Shown one piece after another: positions 27,413 to 36,868 of a stretch of 64,000 nt of DNA. This DNA comes from Corallococcus silvisoli (lineage in GTDB: Bacteria > Myxococcota > Myxococcia > Myxococcales > Myxococcaceae). Location of the stretch: positions 496,001 to 560,000 of the forward strand of contig NZ_JAAAPJ010000001.1 in NCBI RefSeq assembly GCF_009909145.1. Direction: 5' to 3'. The first letter of the stretch is position 1. Each line of letters begins with the position of its first letter. Under the pieces are notes generated by a model, which saw nothing but the letters and a program-made list of their open reading frames with translations, did no database searches and was not told the origin of the DNA. The position numbers and the translations under genes are program-made.

Positions 27413-29071
27413 TCAGTCGCCGTCGTAGATGCCGATGAGGCCCGGCGTGACGACCCCTGTCTTCGCGTTCTTGGTGCCCTCGAAGGAGACGAGGACGCGG
27501 CGCCGGCTGCCGGAGCGGTCGAACTGGATGTCGGACACGCTGCTGACGGACGTGAGCGTGTTGCCGAAGACGTCACCGCTGTACTTCACGGTGGCGCCGT
27601 CCTTCAGGCGGGTGATGCCCCCCCACCAGTTGGCGCCCACCCAGAGGCTGCCATCCCGTGGATCCGTGGCCACCGCGGAGGTGGGCGCCATCGCGGCGTT
27701 GCCGCCCTTGGCGGGCGTGTAGTTGACCAGGTCCTGCATCACGCGCGTCTCCACGGTGCCGTTGGCGCTCAGGCGCGCGAGGCCGTAATAGAACGAGCTG
27801 GCCCACACGCCGCCGTTGCTGGCCAGCGCCATGCCGGAGACGTTGTCGTCCACGCGCTGCGCCGCGGTGGGGTAGTTCGCCACCTGATCCGGCCAGATGT
27901 CGATGCGGTTCCCTTCATACGCCGCGTCCTCTGTCTGGGATTGGCCCGACCAGTAGTTGTCGCCGTTCGAGCCGTAATAGAAGCGCGTGGAGCGGATCTG
28001 CCCGCCGAAGAAGACGTCGTGGTTCTCGGTGATGGCGATGCCGTAGTAGCGGTCCGACAGCAGCTCGCCGCCGGCGCCCGTGATGGCGGGGTGCACGTGC
28101 TCGTAGAGGCCCGCGCACTGGAACTCCCACTTGAACTGAGGGCTCTGCTGCGTGTTCCAGGGGCGCGGATCCCAGCAGTAGGACGGGACGTTGCCGTCGA
28201 ACTTCGCGTTGCCCATGGCGAAGCCGTGGTTGCCGCCAAACCAGACGACCTCCTTCACCGGGTCGTAGGCGATGCGGTAGATGGTGCAGAGCTTCTCGCG
28301 CCCGCGCATCTCGGCCGCCACCTTGGTGGGGCCGGTGTGGATGTCGTAGTGCACGACCTCCAGCGTGCCGTTCGCCTTCAGCGTCACCTTGTCCGCGTCA
28401 CCGCTCTTGTAGACGCTCGCGTCCGGCTCGCGGTGGGCGTTCTCCGCCTGGTCCCACTCGTCCTCGCAGGTGGGCTTGCCCGGCTGGGGCGGCTTGCCGG
28501 CGTAGCCCACGAACACCGTGCCGTCGCGACCGCCCGCCACGGAGATGACCTTGAGGTACGGCATGCCCGGCGGCGGGCCGCCCACGCCGTCGCGCATGCG
28601 GCCAAAGGGGCGCAGGCCCTCGGACATCGTGAAGCGCTGGAAGGTGGTGTCGCCCTTCTTGAGCAGGAAGAGCCCCTCCTCGCCGCCCGCGACCCACACG
28701 TTGCCGCCCTGGTCGGCGGTGATGCCATACACGTAGCGCGGCGCGCCCCGCTGCTGGTTGTAGAACGTCCAGCCCGGCGCGGAGGGCAGGGGATAGGTCT
28801 GCACCGTCTCCGGCGTGCCCGCGTCGGTGCCCGCGTCCGTGCCGCCGGTGCCCGCGTCGGTGCCCGCGTCCGTGCCGCCGGTGCCCGCGTCGGTGCCCGC
28901 GTCCGTGATGCCCGTGCCGCCCGGGCCCGCGTCTGGGGATTGGGGGTCCTGCTCGGGCGCCGCCGGCACCATCGGATCATCCCCGTGGCGCGCGGCACCG
29001 TCGCCGCAGCCCGCCCACCCCAGTGCTCCCATCAGCAGGACCGTTCCCGTCCACCACCACCCGTGCCTCAT
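27413..29071 (-). CDS. Secreted propeller lipoprotein with Thr/Asp/Ala/Gly repeats
   Basis: The 552-residue lipoprotein (LLMGALGWAGCGD) begins with a flexible region of GTDAG-type repeats (about residues 50-85), then a propeller resembling two-component-regulator or SMP-30-like blades (YVYGITADQGGNVWVAGG, SAVATDPRDGSLWVGANWWG, VSGMALASNGGVWASSFY). It lacks kinase domains, so it is a stand-alone extracellular propeller. No promoter was identified upstream. Confidence 0.78.
   Translation of the reverse strand: MRHGWWWTGTVLLMGALGWAGCGDGAARHGDDPMVPAAPEQDPQSPDAGPGGTGITDAGTDAGTGGTDAGTDAGTGGTDAGTDAGTPETVQTYPLPSAPGWTFYNQQRGAPRYVYGITADQGGNVWVAGGEEGLFLLKKGDTTFQRFTMSEGLRPFGRMRDGVGGPPPGMPYLKVISVAGGRDGTVFVGYAGKPPQPGKPTCEDEWDQAENAHREPDASVYKSGDADKVTLKANGTLEVVHYDIHTGPTKVAAEMRGREKLCTIYRIAYDPVKEVVWFGGNHGFAMGNAKFDGNVPSYCWDPRPWNTQQSPQFKWEFQCAGLYEHVHPAITGAGGELLSDRYYGIAITENHDVFFGGQIRSTRFYYGSNGDNYWSGQSQTEDAAYEGNRIDIWPDQVANYPTAAQRVDDNVSGMALASNGGVWASSFYYGLARLSANGTVETRVMQDLVNYTPAKGGNAAMAPTSAVATDPRDGSLWVGANWWGGITRLKDGATVKYSGDVFGNTLTSVSSVSDIQFDRSGSRRRVLVSFEGTKNAKTGVVTPGLIGIYDGD
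28815..28913 (-). repeat. 33-bp tandem repeat coding GTDAGTDAGTG
   Basis: About three 33-base units encode the Thr/Asp/Ala/Gly linker of the propeller lipoprotein. The first two are identical and the third diverges at its end. Confidence 0.85.
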
Positions 29072-29287
29072 ATGCGGACCACCTCACACTCGCGGAGCGG
29101 AGGGGCCAATGGTGGCCCTCCCTCGTCTGAAGCATCCAAGGCAAGGAGGGTGCCAGCCCCGCGGGGCCGACAAGCGCCGGAAGGCCCATGCGGCCGTTGG
29201 TTGAGTGACAGGAGGTGGGCAAGGGATTGCCCAGGCTGTGAACACCGGGGTCCCGGAGCGCCCCCCAACCGTGCTAGGGCCTGGGCA

Positions 29288-29986
29288 ATGGCTGGGAACG
29301 ACGCACGCGGCCGCACCCCCCTGTCCCTGGTGGGACAGGAGCCGGACCTTGTTTTCTACACACGGCAGGCGTCGGAGCACGGCGAGCCCGTGCTGGTGCT
29401 GGGGGCGGCCAACGGCCGGGTGCCCTGGGCGCTGGCGGGCCACGGCTTCACCACCGTGGGGGTGGACCCCTCCGAAGCGATGATCCGCTCCGCCGAGGAG
29501 CGCCGCGCCTCCGAGTCCCCGGACGTCTCCGGGCGCACGCGCCTGCTGGCCGCGGATCCGCGAACGCTGCGGCTGCCGGAGAAGTTCCCGCTGGTGCTCG
29601 CCCCGCAGCACGCGTTGGGGCTGATGACCGGACGCGATGACGTGGAGGCGTTCCTCGCCACCGTCCGCCACCACCTGGCCCCTGGCGGCACCTTCATCTA
29701 CGACGTGCTCAACGCCCCGCGCGAGCCCGTGCTGCCGCGCGACGACGACGAGCCCGGCGCCGCGGTGGAGCCCCGCCGCCCGTTGTTCGCCCTGCACCTG
29801 CGCGAGCGGCGTCAGGCGGGGGGCGCCAGTCCCATCCGCCGCCTCAAGCTGCGCCACTTCCCGCCGGAGGAGCTGGAGGCCGCCCTCACCGCCAGCGGCC
29901 TCACGCTGCGCGAGCGCTACGGCCGCTTCGACGGCAAGCCCTTCGACCTGGAGGACCTGCGCCAGATTGGCGTCGCCGGGACGTGA
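29288..29986 (+). CDS. SAM-dependent methyltransferase (class I)
   Basis: The 232-residue protein has the class I methyltransferase order: motif I VLVLGAANGRVPWALA (residues about 34-49), an acidic VGVDPSEAMI about 20 residues later, motif RLLAADPRTLRL, then FIYDVLNAP near residue 140. The GAANGR form of motif I (usually GxGxG) is slightly unusual. The ATG at 29288 is chosen because the longer frame is antisense to the 27413 gene. Its substrate is unknown. Confidence 0.82.
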   Translation: MAGNDARGRTPLSLVGQEPDLVFYTRQASEHGEPVLVLGAANGRVPWALAGHGFTTVGVDPSEAMIRSAEERRASESPDVSGRTRLLAADPRTLRLPEKFPLVLAPQHALGLMTGRDDVEAFLATVRHHLAPGGTFIYDVLNAPREPVLPRDDDEPGAAVEPRRPLFALHLRERRQAGGASPIRRLKLRHFPPEELEAALTASGLTLRERYGRFDGKPFDLEDLRQIGVAGT

Positions 29987-29999
29987 GGCGGCGCGTGCA

Positions 30000-30704
30000 T
30001 CAGCGCTCGAAGCGGTAGCCCAGGCCGCGCACCGTGAGGAAGTGCCGGGGCGCCTCGGGGTCCGCTTCGAACTTCAGCCGCAGCTGGCGCATGAAGTTGT
30101 CCACCGTGCGCGCGCTGCCTTCGTAGTGGTAGCCCCACGCGCCGGACAGCAGCTCCTCGCGGGTGAAGGTGCGGCCCGGGTGGGCCAGGAAGTGCGCCAG
30201 CAGCTTGAACTCCTGCGCCGTCAGCTCCACCGGCTGCCCGTCGCGCGCCACCGTGCGCTGGGACAGGTCCACCTTCACGTCTCCAAACGACACCGGTGGC
30301 GGGGTGGTGCCGGTGGCCCCGAACCTGCGGCGCAGCACCGCCTTGATGCGCGCGAGCAGCTCCTGCAGCCCGAAGGGCTTCACCACGTAGTCGTCCGCGC
30401 CCAGGTTGAGGCCCAATATCTTGTCCGACTCCTGGCCCCGGGCGGACAGCACCACCACGGGCGTGTCGCGGCCGCGCTGGCGCAGCTCGCGAATCACCTC
30501 GTAGCCGTTCAGCTCCGGGAGCATCAGGTCCAGCACCAGCAGGTCCGGCGAGTCATCCAGCGCGCGCGCCAGGCCCGTCCGGCCGTCCTGGGCCTGGAGG
30601 ACTTCGTAGCCCTCGAAGCGCAGGTTCATGGACACGCCGGTGAGGATGGACAGGTCGTCCTCCACGACGAGGATGCGCCGGGGCTTCTCCTCGGGCGTGC
30701 TCAT
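30000..30704 (-). CDS. OmpR/PhoB-family response regulator
   Basis: The 234-residue regulator has a receiver domain ([13 protein letters not shown]; phosphoacceptor Asp in [17 protein letters not shown] and YVVKPF for the conserved Thr/Ser and Lys) and a winged-helix DNA-binding domain ([27 protein letters not shown]). It is encoded directly after its kinase with a 4-base ATGA overlap (30701-30704). PhoB-like regulators respond to envelope or nutrient signals; the actual signal is not visible. Confidence 0.95.
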   Translation of the reverse strand: MSTPEEKPRRILVVEDDLSILTGVSMNLRFEGYEVLQAQDGRTGLARALDDSPDLLVLDLMLPELNGYEVIRELRQRGRDTPVVVLSARGQESDKILGLNLGADDYVVKPFGLQELLARIKAVLRRRFGATGTTPPPVSFGDVKVDLSQRTVARDGQPVELTAQEFKLLAHFLAHPGRTFTREELLSGAWGYHYEGSARTVDNFMRQLRLKFEADPEAPRHFLTVRGLGYRFER

Positions 30705-32233
30705 GCGCGGCCTACCGGGAGCTGGATGGTGAAGCGGCTGCCCTGGCCGGGCTCGCTCTGCACCGTGATGCGGCCGCCGTGCGCCTCCACGATGCGCTTG
30801 CTGATGGCGAGCCCCAGTCCGCTGCCCTCCGTCTTGCGCGTGAGCAGGTTGTCCACGCGGTAGAAGCGCTCGAAGATGCGCTTGCGGTCCTTCCTGGCGA
30901 TTCCCACCCCGTTGTCCTCCACCGACAGGTTCACGTGTCTGCCGTCCCTCCGCGCCCGGAGGGCGATCCTGCGGTTCGTGGGCCCACTGTACTTGTAGGC
31001 ATTCTGCAACAAGTTGAGCAGCGCGCCCGCCACCGCGACGCGGTCCATCTCCACCGGGGGCAGTCCGTCATCCACCTGCACGGTGAGCTCCATGCCGTCG
31101 CCCAGCCGCTGCGCGCGGAAGGCCGCCACCGCCGAGTCCACCACGTTCGCCACCGGCAGGGCTTCGCGCTGGTACACCTTGCGGCCGCTCTCGATGCGCG
31201 CCCAGTCCAGCACCCGCTCGATGAGGTCCGACAGGCGCTCCGTCTCGCGCGTCAGCAGGTCCAGCACCTCCTGGGTCTGCGCGGGGTCCTTCAACCGGCC
31301 CAGGGCCAGCGTCTCGATGAACATGCGGATGGAGGTGAGCGGCGTGCGCAGCTCATGGCTCACCAGCGACACGAAGTCCGTCTTCATCCGCGACAGGCGC
31401 GCTTCGCGGTAGAGCACCCGGCCGGTGTACGCCACGCCAAACGTGAGCGTCAGGTAGAACAGGCCCAGCAGCACGCCGTACACGGCGCGGTTGCGCGTGG
31501 AGGCGCTCGCCACGGGGTCCTCGCCGGTGGGCAGCACCACCAGGCGGAAGTCCTGGAGCGGCGCGGACAGCACGCGCTCCGCGAGCACCGGCGGCCCCAG
31601 GGCGTTCTGCCGGGCCTGGGCCACCTCCGACATCAGCCGGTTGACGAGCCCGCCGTCGCTGGACGTGTCGCGCGGCACGGGGAGCAGCGTGAAGCGCACC
31701 GGCTCCGACGTGGCCCGTCCCTGCGCCTTCTCCGCCAGGAGCGCGTCCAGCGCGACGCTCGACAGCCGCACGCCCCGCACGGAGGCGCCCTGGCGCTCGG
31801 CGGCCACCAGCACCGCGCGGTTCCCGGTGGCGAGCGAGAAGACGGTGGGCACCGTGGGCAGGGAGGCGGCCTCCGGCACCAGCGCCGCCAGGGACTCCGC
31901 CAGCTGCGGGTCCTGTGTCCGCACCACGCCGTTCTCCACGCGGAAGGTGCCGTCCGGGTCGGACAGCTCCTGATCATCCGGCAGGAGGAACGCCAGCCGG
32001 CCGTTGTCGCGCGGCTCCAGCCGTCCGCGGGTCAACGCGCGGGGCACCTCCGCGGACAGGTCCGCGAGCGTGCCTCGCCACGCGGCCTCCAGGCGTTTCT
32101 CCACCGCGGCGCGCTCGTTGATGATGGCCACGACGCCGAAGCCGGACAGGCCGGCTGACGGCAGCACGACCAGCAGGATGAGCAGCGCGAAGGTGCGCCG
32201 GAAGCTGAGGATGACGGGCGCGGGACGTGACAC
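30701..32233 (-). CDS. Sensor histidine kinase, partner of the OmpR-family regulator
   Basis: The 510-residue kinase has a first membrane helix (about residues 12-36, [20 protein letters not shown]), an outside sensor region to about 245, a second helix ([17 protein letters not shown]), then HisKA ([15 protein letters not shown], His near residue 293). The HATPase has the N box [21 protein letters not shown] and [11 protein letters not shown]. All catalytic boxes are intact. The outside part resembles no named sensor. Its own ATG lies at 32233, 240 bases from the divergent cytochrome gene. Confidence 0.95.
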   Translation of the reverse strand: MSRPAPVILSFRRTFALLILLVVLPSAGLSGFGVVAIINERAAVEKRLEAAWRGTLADLSAEVPRALTRGRLEPRDNGRLAFLLPDDQELSDPDGTFRVENGVVRTQDPQLAESLAALVPEAASLPTVPTVFSLATGNRAVLVAAERQGASVRGVRLSSVALDALLAEKAQGRATSEPVRFTLLPVPRDTSSDGGLVNRLMSEVAQARQNALGPPVLAERVLSAPLQDFRLVVLPTGEDPVASASTRNRAVYGVLLGLFYLTLTFGVAYTGRVLYREARLSRMKTDFVSLVSHELRTPLTSIRMFIETLALGRLKDPAQTQEVLDLLTRETERLSDLIERVLDWARIESGRKVYQREALPVANVVDSAVAAFRAQRLGDGMELTVQVDDGLPPVEMDRVAVAGALLNLLQNAYKYSGPTNRRIALRARRDGRHVNLSVEDNGVGIARKDRKRIFERFYRVDNLLTRKTEGSGLGLAISKRIVEAHGGRITVQSEPGQGSRFTIQLPVGRA

Positions 32234-32472
32234 GACCCCTGGTGTCTACACGCGACGGCGGCCCCGTGCTCGGGCGTTTTGGTGAAGGGGGGAGGGTTCC
32301 CGACATCGTTCGAGGACATACGGTGGGTGTGGAGGGGCATCGACTTCCAGTGGGCGGGTGGGCGAGCATGAGGCCTTCGGGACGGCGTGTGAGCAGGGCC
32401 GGCACGCTCCCGACAGGCCGTGGGGCGCGCGCGCATGGGGCCGGAGGGACGCGCGGGCCTTCGCGGAAGGGG

Positions 32473-34524
32473 ATGGCGATTCCGATGCGACGGCAGGGAT
32501 GGGCCGCGCTGTGCGCGGTGACGACGCTGGTGCTTTCGGGCTGCAAGGAGCGCGAGGTGGCGGGCACCTGGAGCAATGCCTCCGGGTCCGTGGCGCTCAG
32601 CCGGGATGACTCGCTGCTCTACGTGGTGGACGCGGACAACGGCATCCTCGCCGTGGTGGACACCGTCCGCCGGGAGAAGGTGGGCGAGGTGCGGGTGGGG
32701 CCGCGTCCGGAGCGCGTGACGGTGGGGCCGGACGACACGGTGTACGTGACGAACCGGGGCGGGCGGAGCGTGTCCGTCATCCGCCGGGGGGACGCGGTGG
32801 AGGCCGCGCGCATTCCGGTGGGCGTGGAGCCCACGGGGCTGGCCGTGTCCCCGGACGGCAGCACGCTGTACGTGGTGAACAGCGCCACGCGCGAATCCGC
32901 CGCGCGGGGCAGCCTCACCGCCATCGACACGGGCTCTCTCACGGCGCGCTGGGAGCTGCCGCTGGGCCAGGAGCCGCGCGGCATCGCGCTCCTGGAGGAC
33001 GGCCGCAAGGCGGCGGTGTCGCTGTTCCGTCAGGGCGACGTGATGACGGTGGACCTGTCGAACGTGGACCGTCCCCGGGTGATGCGCGACGGCACGGCCC
33101 TGAACACGCTGGCCAACCGCCCGCCGTCCGCCTTCGCCCCGTCGCCTTCCACGGGGACCTCGTCCCAGCCTGGCGCCGCGCGGGGCCCGCGGGCGTTCCG
33201 GGCGCGCGGCATGGTGGACCTGCTGGGCACGCCGGACGGACAGCGCCTCTTCGCGCCGGTGCTCTGGTCGCGCGAGGATCCGCTGGGGGGGCCCGTGGAT
33301 GGGAACAACCCCGGCCCGGGGGAGCAGATGTATGGCGGCGGGACGCCGTGTGGCGCGGCTGGAGGTGGGGGTGTGGTGGCGGTGGGCCTGGTCGCCTTCG
33401 ACGCGACGGGGGAGGCGCCCCGGCCGGTGGTGGACGACCTGGATGAGTGCAAGCCGCCGCCGGAGGAGACGCCGGACTACCCCACGTCGCTCATCGCCAG
33501 CCCGTCGTCGGAGGCGCCCCTGCAGGGGCCGGCGGCGGCGGTGGTGGACCCCACGGGCGCGTGGCTCTTCCTGGTGAACCAGGAGACGAACAACGTGGCC
33601 ATCGTGCCCGCGTGGCGCCGCTCCGGGGGGGACCTGATGAGCGCGGGGAGTTCGGTGCGGCAGGTGCTGTCCGTGGGGGCGGGGCCCAACGGCATCGCCC
33701 TCACGCGCGATGGGCGCAAGGCGTACGTCTACAACGCGTTCGACCACACGCTCACCACGCTGGTGAGCGGCGCGGATGGGGCCGAGGGGCTCGTGCGCGA
33801 GCAGATGCCCCGGCTGACGCTCGCGGGCGACACGCTGGCGCCCCTGGCGGCGCAGGGGCGGCGGCTGTTCTTCACCGCGCTGGATGAACGGATGACGAGC
33901 CCCGCGGTGGTCATCTCCTGTGCGTCGTGCCACCTGGAGGGCCGCGAGGACGGACACGTGTGGGGCTTCCCGGACGGGCCTCGCCAGACGCCCAGCCTGG
34001 CGGGCCGCATGACGACGTCCACGGCGCCCTTCCACTGGAGCGGTGAGTTCTCCGAGCTGGGGGCCTTCATGAACGCCACGGTGAAGGACCGCATGGGCGG
34101 CGAGTCGCTGGATGCCGACACGGTGGCGAAGCTGGCGGCCTTCATCGACGCGATTCCCGCGCCGGACAACGCAGCCCGGGGAGAGCCGCTGACGGCCTCG
34201 CAGGCGCGCGGCGCGGTGCTCTTCAAGCAGGCGGCGTGTGACACGTGCCACTCGGGCGTGGCGTTCACGAACAACACCAACGTGGACGTGGGCACGTTCG
34301 TGCGCTCGGGCGTGCTGCAGGACGCGGCGGCGGTCATCACGGCGGGGCTCAACACGCCGTCATTGCTGGGCGTGGGCCGCACCGCGCCATACCTGCACGA
34401 CGGCAGCGCGCCCACGCTCAAGGCCCGCCTGCTGAACGGACGCGAGTCGAACCAGCACGGCCTGACGGCGCAGCTGTCCGACTCGGACGTGGACGACCTC
34501 GTCGCGTATCTGGAGACGCTGTAG
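32473..34524 (+). CDS. Beta-propeller di-heme c-type cytochrome lipoprotein
   Basis: The 683-residue form has a lipobox (TTLVLSGCKERE), a YVTN propeller (SVALSRDDSLLYVVDADNG, LAVSPDGSTLYVVNSATR, IALTRDGRKAYVYNAFDH) and a C-terminal domain with CASCH near residue 485 and CDTCH near 590, as in di-heme peroxidase-like cytochromes. The gene is divergent from the histidine kinase. ATG 32473 and 32485 are both possible; the second has AAGGGG at about 12 bases. It is a second member of the design at 2798-5155, but anchored by lipid instead of a helix. Confidence 0.82.
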   Translation: MAIPMRRQGWAALCAVTTLVLSGCKEREVAGTWSNASGSVALSRDDSLLYVVDADNGILAVVDTVRREKVGEVRVGPRPERVTVGPDDTVYVTNRGGRSVSVIRRGDAVEAARIPVGVEPTGLAVSPDGSTLYVVNSATRESAARGSLTAIDTGSLTARWELPLGQEPRGIALLEDGRKAAVSLFRQGDVMTVDLSNVDRPRVMRDGTALNTLANRPPSAFAPSPSTGTSSQPGAARGPRAFRARGMVDLLGTPDGQRLFAPVLWSREDPLGGPVDGNNPGPGEQMYGGGTPCGAAGGGGVVAVGLVAFDATGEAPRPVVDDLDECKPPPEETPDYPTSLIASPSSEAPLQGPAAAVVDPTGAWLFLVNQETNNVAIVPAWRRSGGDLMSAGSSVRQVLSVGAGPNGIALTRDGRKAYVYNAFDHTLTTLVSGADGAEGLVREQMPRLTLAGDTLAPLAAQGRRLFFTALDERMTSPAVVISCASCHLEGREDGHVWGFPDGPRQTPSLAGRMTTSTAPFHWSGEFSELGAFMNATVKDRMGGESLDADTVAKLAAFIDAIPAPDNAARGEPLTASQARGAVLFKQAACDTCHSGVAFTNNTNVDVGTFVRSGVLQDAAAVITAGLNTPSLLGVGRTAPYLHDGSAPTLKARLLNGRESNQHGLTAQLSDSDVDDLVAYLETL

Positions 34525-34569
34525 CGGGTCGGACGGTCGCCTCAGCCACGACCCGTCGTGGGCCCTGGG

Positions 34570-34599
34570 CGCCCCTCTGTCTGTGATTGGAGAGGGGCG
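34570..34599. terminator. Hairpin between convergent genes
   Basis: CGCCCCTCT pairs perfectly with AGAGGGGCG (9 bp) around a 12-base loop, 45 bases after the cytochrome stop and 51 bases from the minus-strand stop. Confidence 0.55.
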
Positions 34600-34650
34600 T
34601 CAGGGGCTGGAGGCCCGCCGGGCGGACAAGGCCCGTCAAACGGCGGCTGT

Positions 34651-35577
34651 CTATCCCGCGTCAGGGGCGCCCGGCGCGGCATGCGGGGGCGCGGCATGCT
34701 CGGGCACCGGCGTCACGGGCTTCGGCGCGGGCGCGGCATGCTCGGGCACCGGCGTCACGGGCTTCGGCGCGGGCGCGGCATGCTCGGGGGCCGGGTGCAC
34801 GGGCTTCGGCGCGGGAGCGGGTACCGGAGGCGCGGGTGTCACGGGCTTCGGCGCGGGCTTCGGCTTGACCGGCGTGACGACCGGGGCGGCGGGGCGCGGT
34901 GCCATGGAGCCCGCGCCCGGCGGGGCGGAGAGCACGTCCGTCGTTCCCGCGCGCGGCGAGGTGAGGCTGTCCAGCGGTTCCAGCGGAGCGTCCCTGAAGG
35001 GGCTGTCCCCCGCGTCGCCGGGGAGCAGCTCGCCCCCGTCCGCGGCCTGTTCCGTTCCGTGGTGCGACGTCACCGCGAGGCGGGCCACGTCCAGCGCGCG
35101 GTCGGGATCCTCCCCCAGCCAGGTGACGACGACGACGCAGGGCGAGTCGTCATCCCACGCCACCACCTGGGTCATGCCCTGCACGGGGTTGCGGCGCGCG
35201 GCGGCCCGGCCCAGCGCGGGCACCTCCTCGCCGCCCGCGTTCAGCGTGGGCGCGAGCAGCGCGCGCACGTCCGCGGTCGCGTAGCCCGGCTGGCAGTCAT
35301 ACGCCACCGACACGGACACGTCCGGCAGCGCCGCCGAACGCAGTTCACAGACGGGCCCGCACGTGGGGCAGGCCCGCTGCTCCTTCATCGTGAAGCCGTT
35401 GAGGGTGATGTCGCGCAGGTCCGCGGGCAGCAACTCCTCGCACGCGGGGAGGAGCAACAGGGACGGCCGCCCTGGCAGTCCGTTGGTCCCCGCGTCCGTC
35501 GTCTCCGTGCTGGCGCCGGGCCTGCTGCATGCGCCCAGTGCGAGCGCCATCAGCAATGCACCCCGTCCGACCCTCAT
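34651..35577 (-). CDS. Lipoprotein with Pro/Ala/Lys repeat tail
   Basis: From the ATG at 35577 (GAGGAGAG about 7 bases upstream) the product is 308 residues with lipobox (LLMALALGACS). Residues about 45-210 form a domain with paired cysteines (CPTCGPVC, CQPGY, CVVVV) and motifs such as DDDSPCVVVVTWLG. The last 100 residues are repeats of PAPKPVTPVPEHAA, a stiff periplasmic spacer that could reach through peptidoglycan. No known domain. Confidence 0.75.
   Translation of the reverse strand: MRVGRGALLMALALGACSRPGASTETTDAGTNGLPGRPSLLLLPACEELLPADLRDITLNGFTMKEQRACPTCGPVCELRSAALPDVSVSVAYDCQPGYATADVRALLAPTLNAGGEEVPALGRAAARRNPVQGMTQVVAWDDDSPCVVVVTWLGEDPDRALDVARLAVTSHHGTEQAADGGELLPGDAGDSPFRDAPLEPLDSLTSPRAGTTDVLSAPPGAGSMAPRPAAPVVTPVKPKPAPKPVTPAPPVPAPAPKPVHPAPEHAAPAPKPVTPVPEHAAPAPKPVTPVPEHAAPPHAAPGAPDAG
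34691..34816 (-). repeat. 42-bp tandem repeat coding PAPKPVTPVPEHAA
   Basis: Three units of 42 bases in frame in the tail of the lipoprotein; the first two are almost identical and the third has point changes. Confidence 0.9.
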
Positions 35578-35762
35578 CCCGTCTGCTCTCCTCACCGACG
35601 CCATGCGCGCGGGCGCGGATGGTAGACCGGGCCCGGCCCGCGTCATCACCATTGTGGAGGGGCTGCCACTTTCCGGACGCGACCGGATGGCGGAGGAGAG
35701 GTCGGGCAGGCCGACCTCGTTCAGGGCCAGAGCGTGGGCTAGGCTGCCCGCTCCCTGTCCCC

Positions 35763-36839
35763 ATGCGCCATCCCTGTCTCCTCACCCTGTCGCTCCTGGC
35801 CCTGGCGCCGGTCGCTTCCGTGCGGGCCCAGACCCCCGCGCCTCCGCCGTCCTCCCGGGCCACGACGCCCGACGAGTCCTGGAGTGAGCCGAGCAGCCTC
35901 TCCCCTCCCGAAGCCCCCGAGCCCCGGCCCGCGCCGGGCAGCTCCTCCCGTCCCGAAGCTCCCAAGTCCCGGACCCCGCCGGGCAGCGGCCCCTCCCGCT
36001 CCCCTCCTCCCGAGGCCGACGCCGCGGACGCCTCCCAGGGCCAGGAGCCGCCCGCTGGCGACGAGGGCTGGGATGCCTTCCCCGGGGCCTCCGCCCCCGT
36101 CGACACGCCGCTTCCCGCCACGCCCCGCGATGCCCCTCCGCGTCCCAGTGGGGAAGCGCCGCCGCTCGGCGAGCCACCGCCTCCCGCGCGCCGTGGCAGG
36201 CCCCCGCGTCCCCCTCGGCCCCTCCTGACGCCCAACCGGTACGGGCTCTACGGCGGACGGTCGCTGGGCGCGGGGCACCTGGGCGTGGGCATGGAGCTGG
36301 GCTTCCCCTTCGTGTCCGCGCGCGGCGTGTACGGGGTCCTGGAGCGCCTGGACCTGGGACTGGGCGTGGACACCGTCTACGGCCTGATGACCGAGGTGCG
36401 CGCGAGCGCGCGCCTCACCCTCCTGGACGGCCAGAACGCCAGCCTGGCCTTCGTCACGGACGGCGGCCATGCGTTCTTCCTGCGCCCTCCGGATACGGAG
36501 GAGCACGGCGCGCGCTACCTGAGCGGCCGGCGCGACTGGAACGTGGCCCCGGGGCTCGTGGGCTCCTTCCAGGGGTCCAGCCCCCGCGCGTGGCGGCCGT
36601 ACCTGGACGTGCGCTGCCTGCTGGCCTTCGATACACACCCCGTCCTGCGCGATCCCCTGGGCGGGGTGCCGCCCTCGTGGGAGCTGGATGTGTCGGTGCT
36701 CGTCCGGGTGGGCGCGGAGTTTCCGGTCGGCGAGAAGACGTCCTACGCTGTCTCCTTTGGCGGAGACTTCCGCGACCGTCCGGGCGAAGCGGAGTTCATG
36801 CCCACCCTGTCCGTGGGTGTCGTGTCCACGGTGTTCTGA
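35763..36839 (+). CDS. Secreted protein with proline-rich linker and outer-membrane-like beta domain
   Basis: From the ATG at 35763 the product is 358 residues: a signal peptide (LLTLSLLALAPVASVRAQ), a long Pro/Ser/Glu linker (about residues 25-160) and a C-terminal domain of alternating strands (YGLYGGRSLGAGHLGVGMEL, WNVAPGLVGSFQGS, YAVSFGGDFRDR, TLSVGVVSTVF) with an aromatic last residue, typical of outer-membrane barrels. A DGQNASLAFVTDGG element lies in the middle. The proline linker before a barrel is uncommon. Its leader is shared with the divergent lipoprotein at 34651-35577. Confidence 0.65.
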   Translation: MRHPCLLTLSLLALAPVASVRAQTPAPPPSSRATTPDESWSEPSSLSPPEAPEPRPAPGSSSRPEAPKSRTPPGSGPSRSPPPEADAADASQGQEPPAGDEGWDAFPGASAPVDTPLPATPRDAPPRPSGEAPPLGEPPPPARRGRPPRPPRPLLTPNRYGLYGGRSLGAGHLGVGMELGFPFVSARGVYGVLERLDLGLGVDTVYGLMTEVRASARLTLLDGQNASLAFVTDGGHAFFLRPPDTEEHGARYLSGRRDWNVAPGLVGSFQGSSPRAWRPYLDVRCLLAFDTHPVLRDPLGGVPPSWELDVSVLVRVGAEFPVGEKTSYAVSFGGDFRDRPGEAEFMPTLSVGVVSTVF

Positions 36840-36868
36840 AATCCCCCCATTCGAACAGAGGTCATCTC

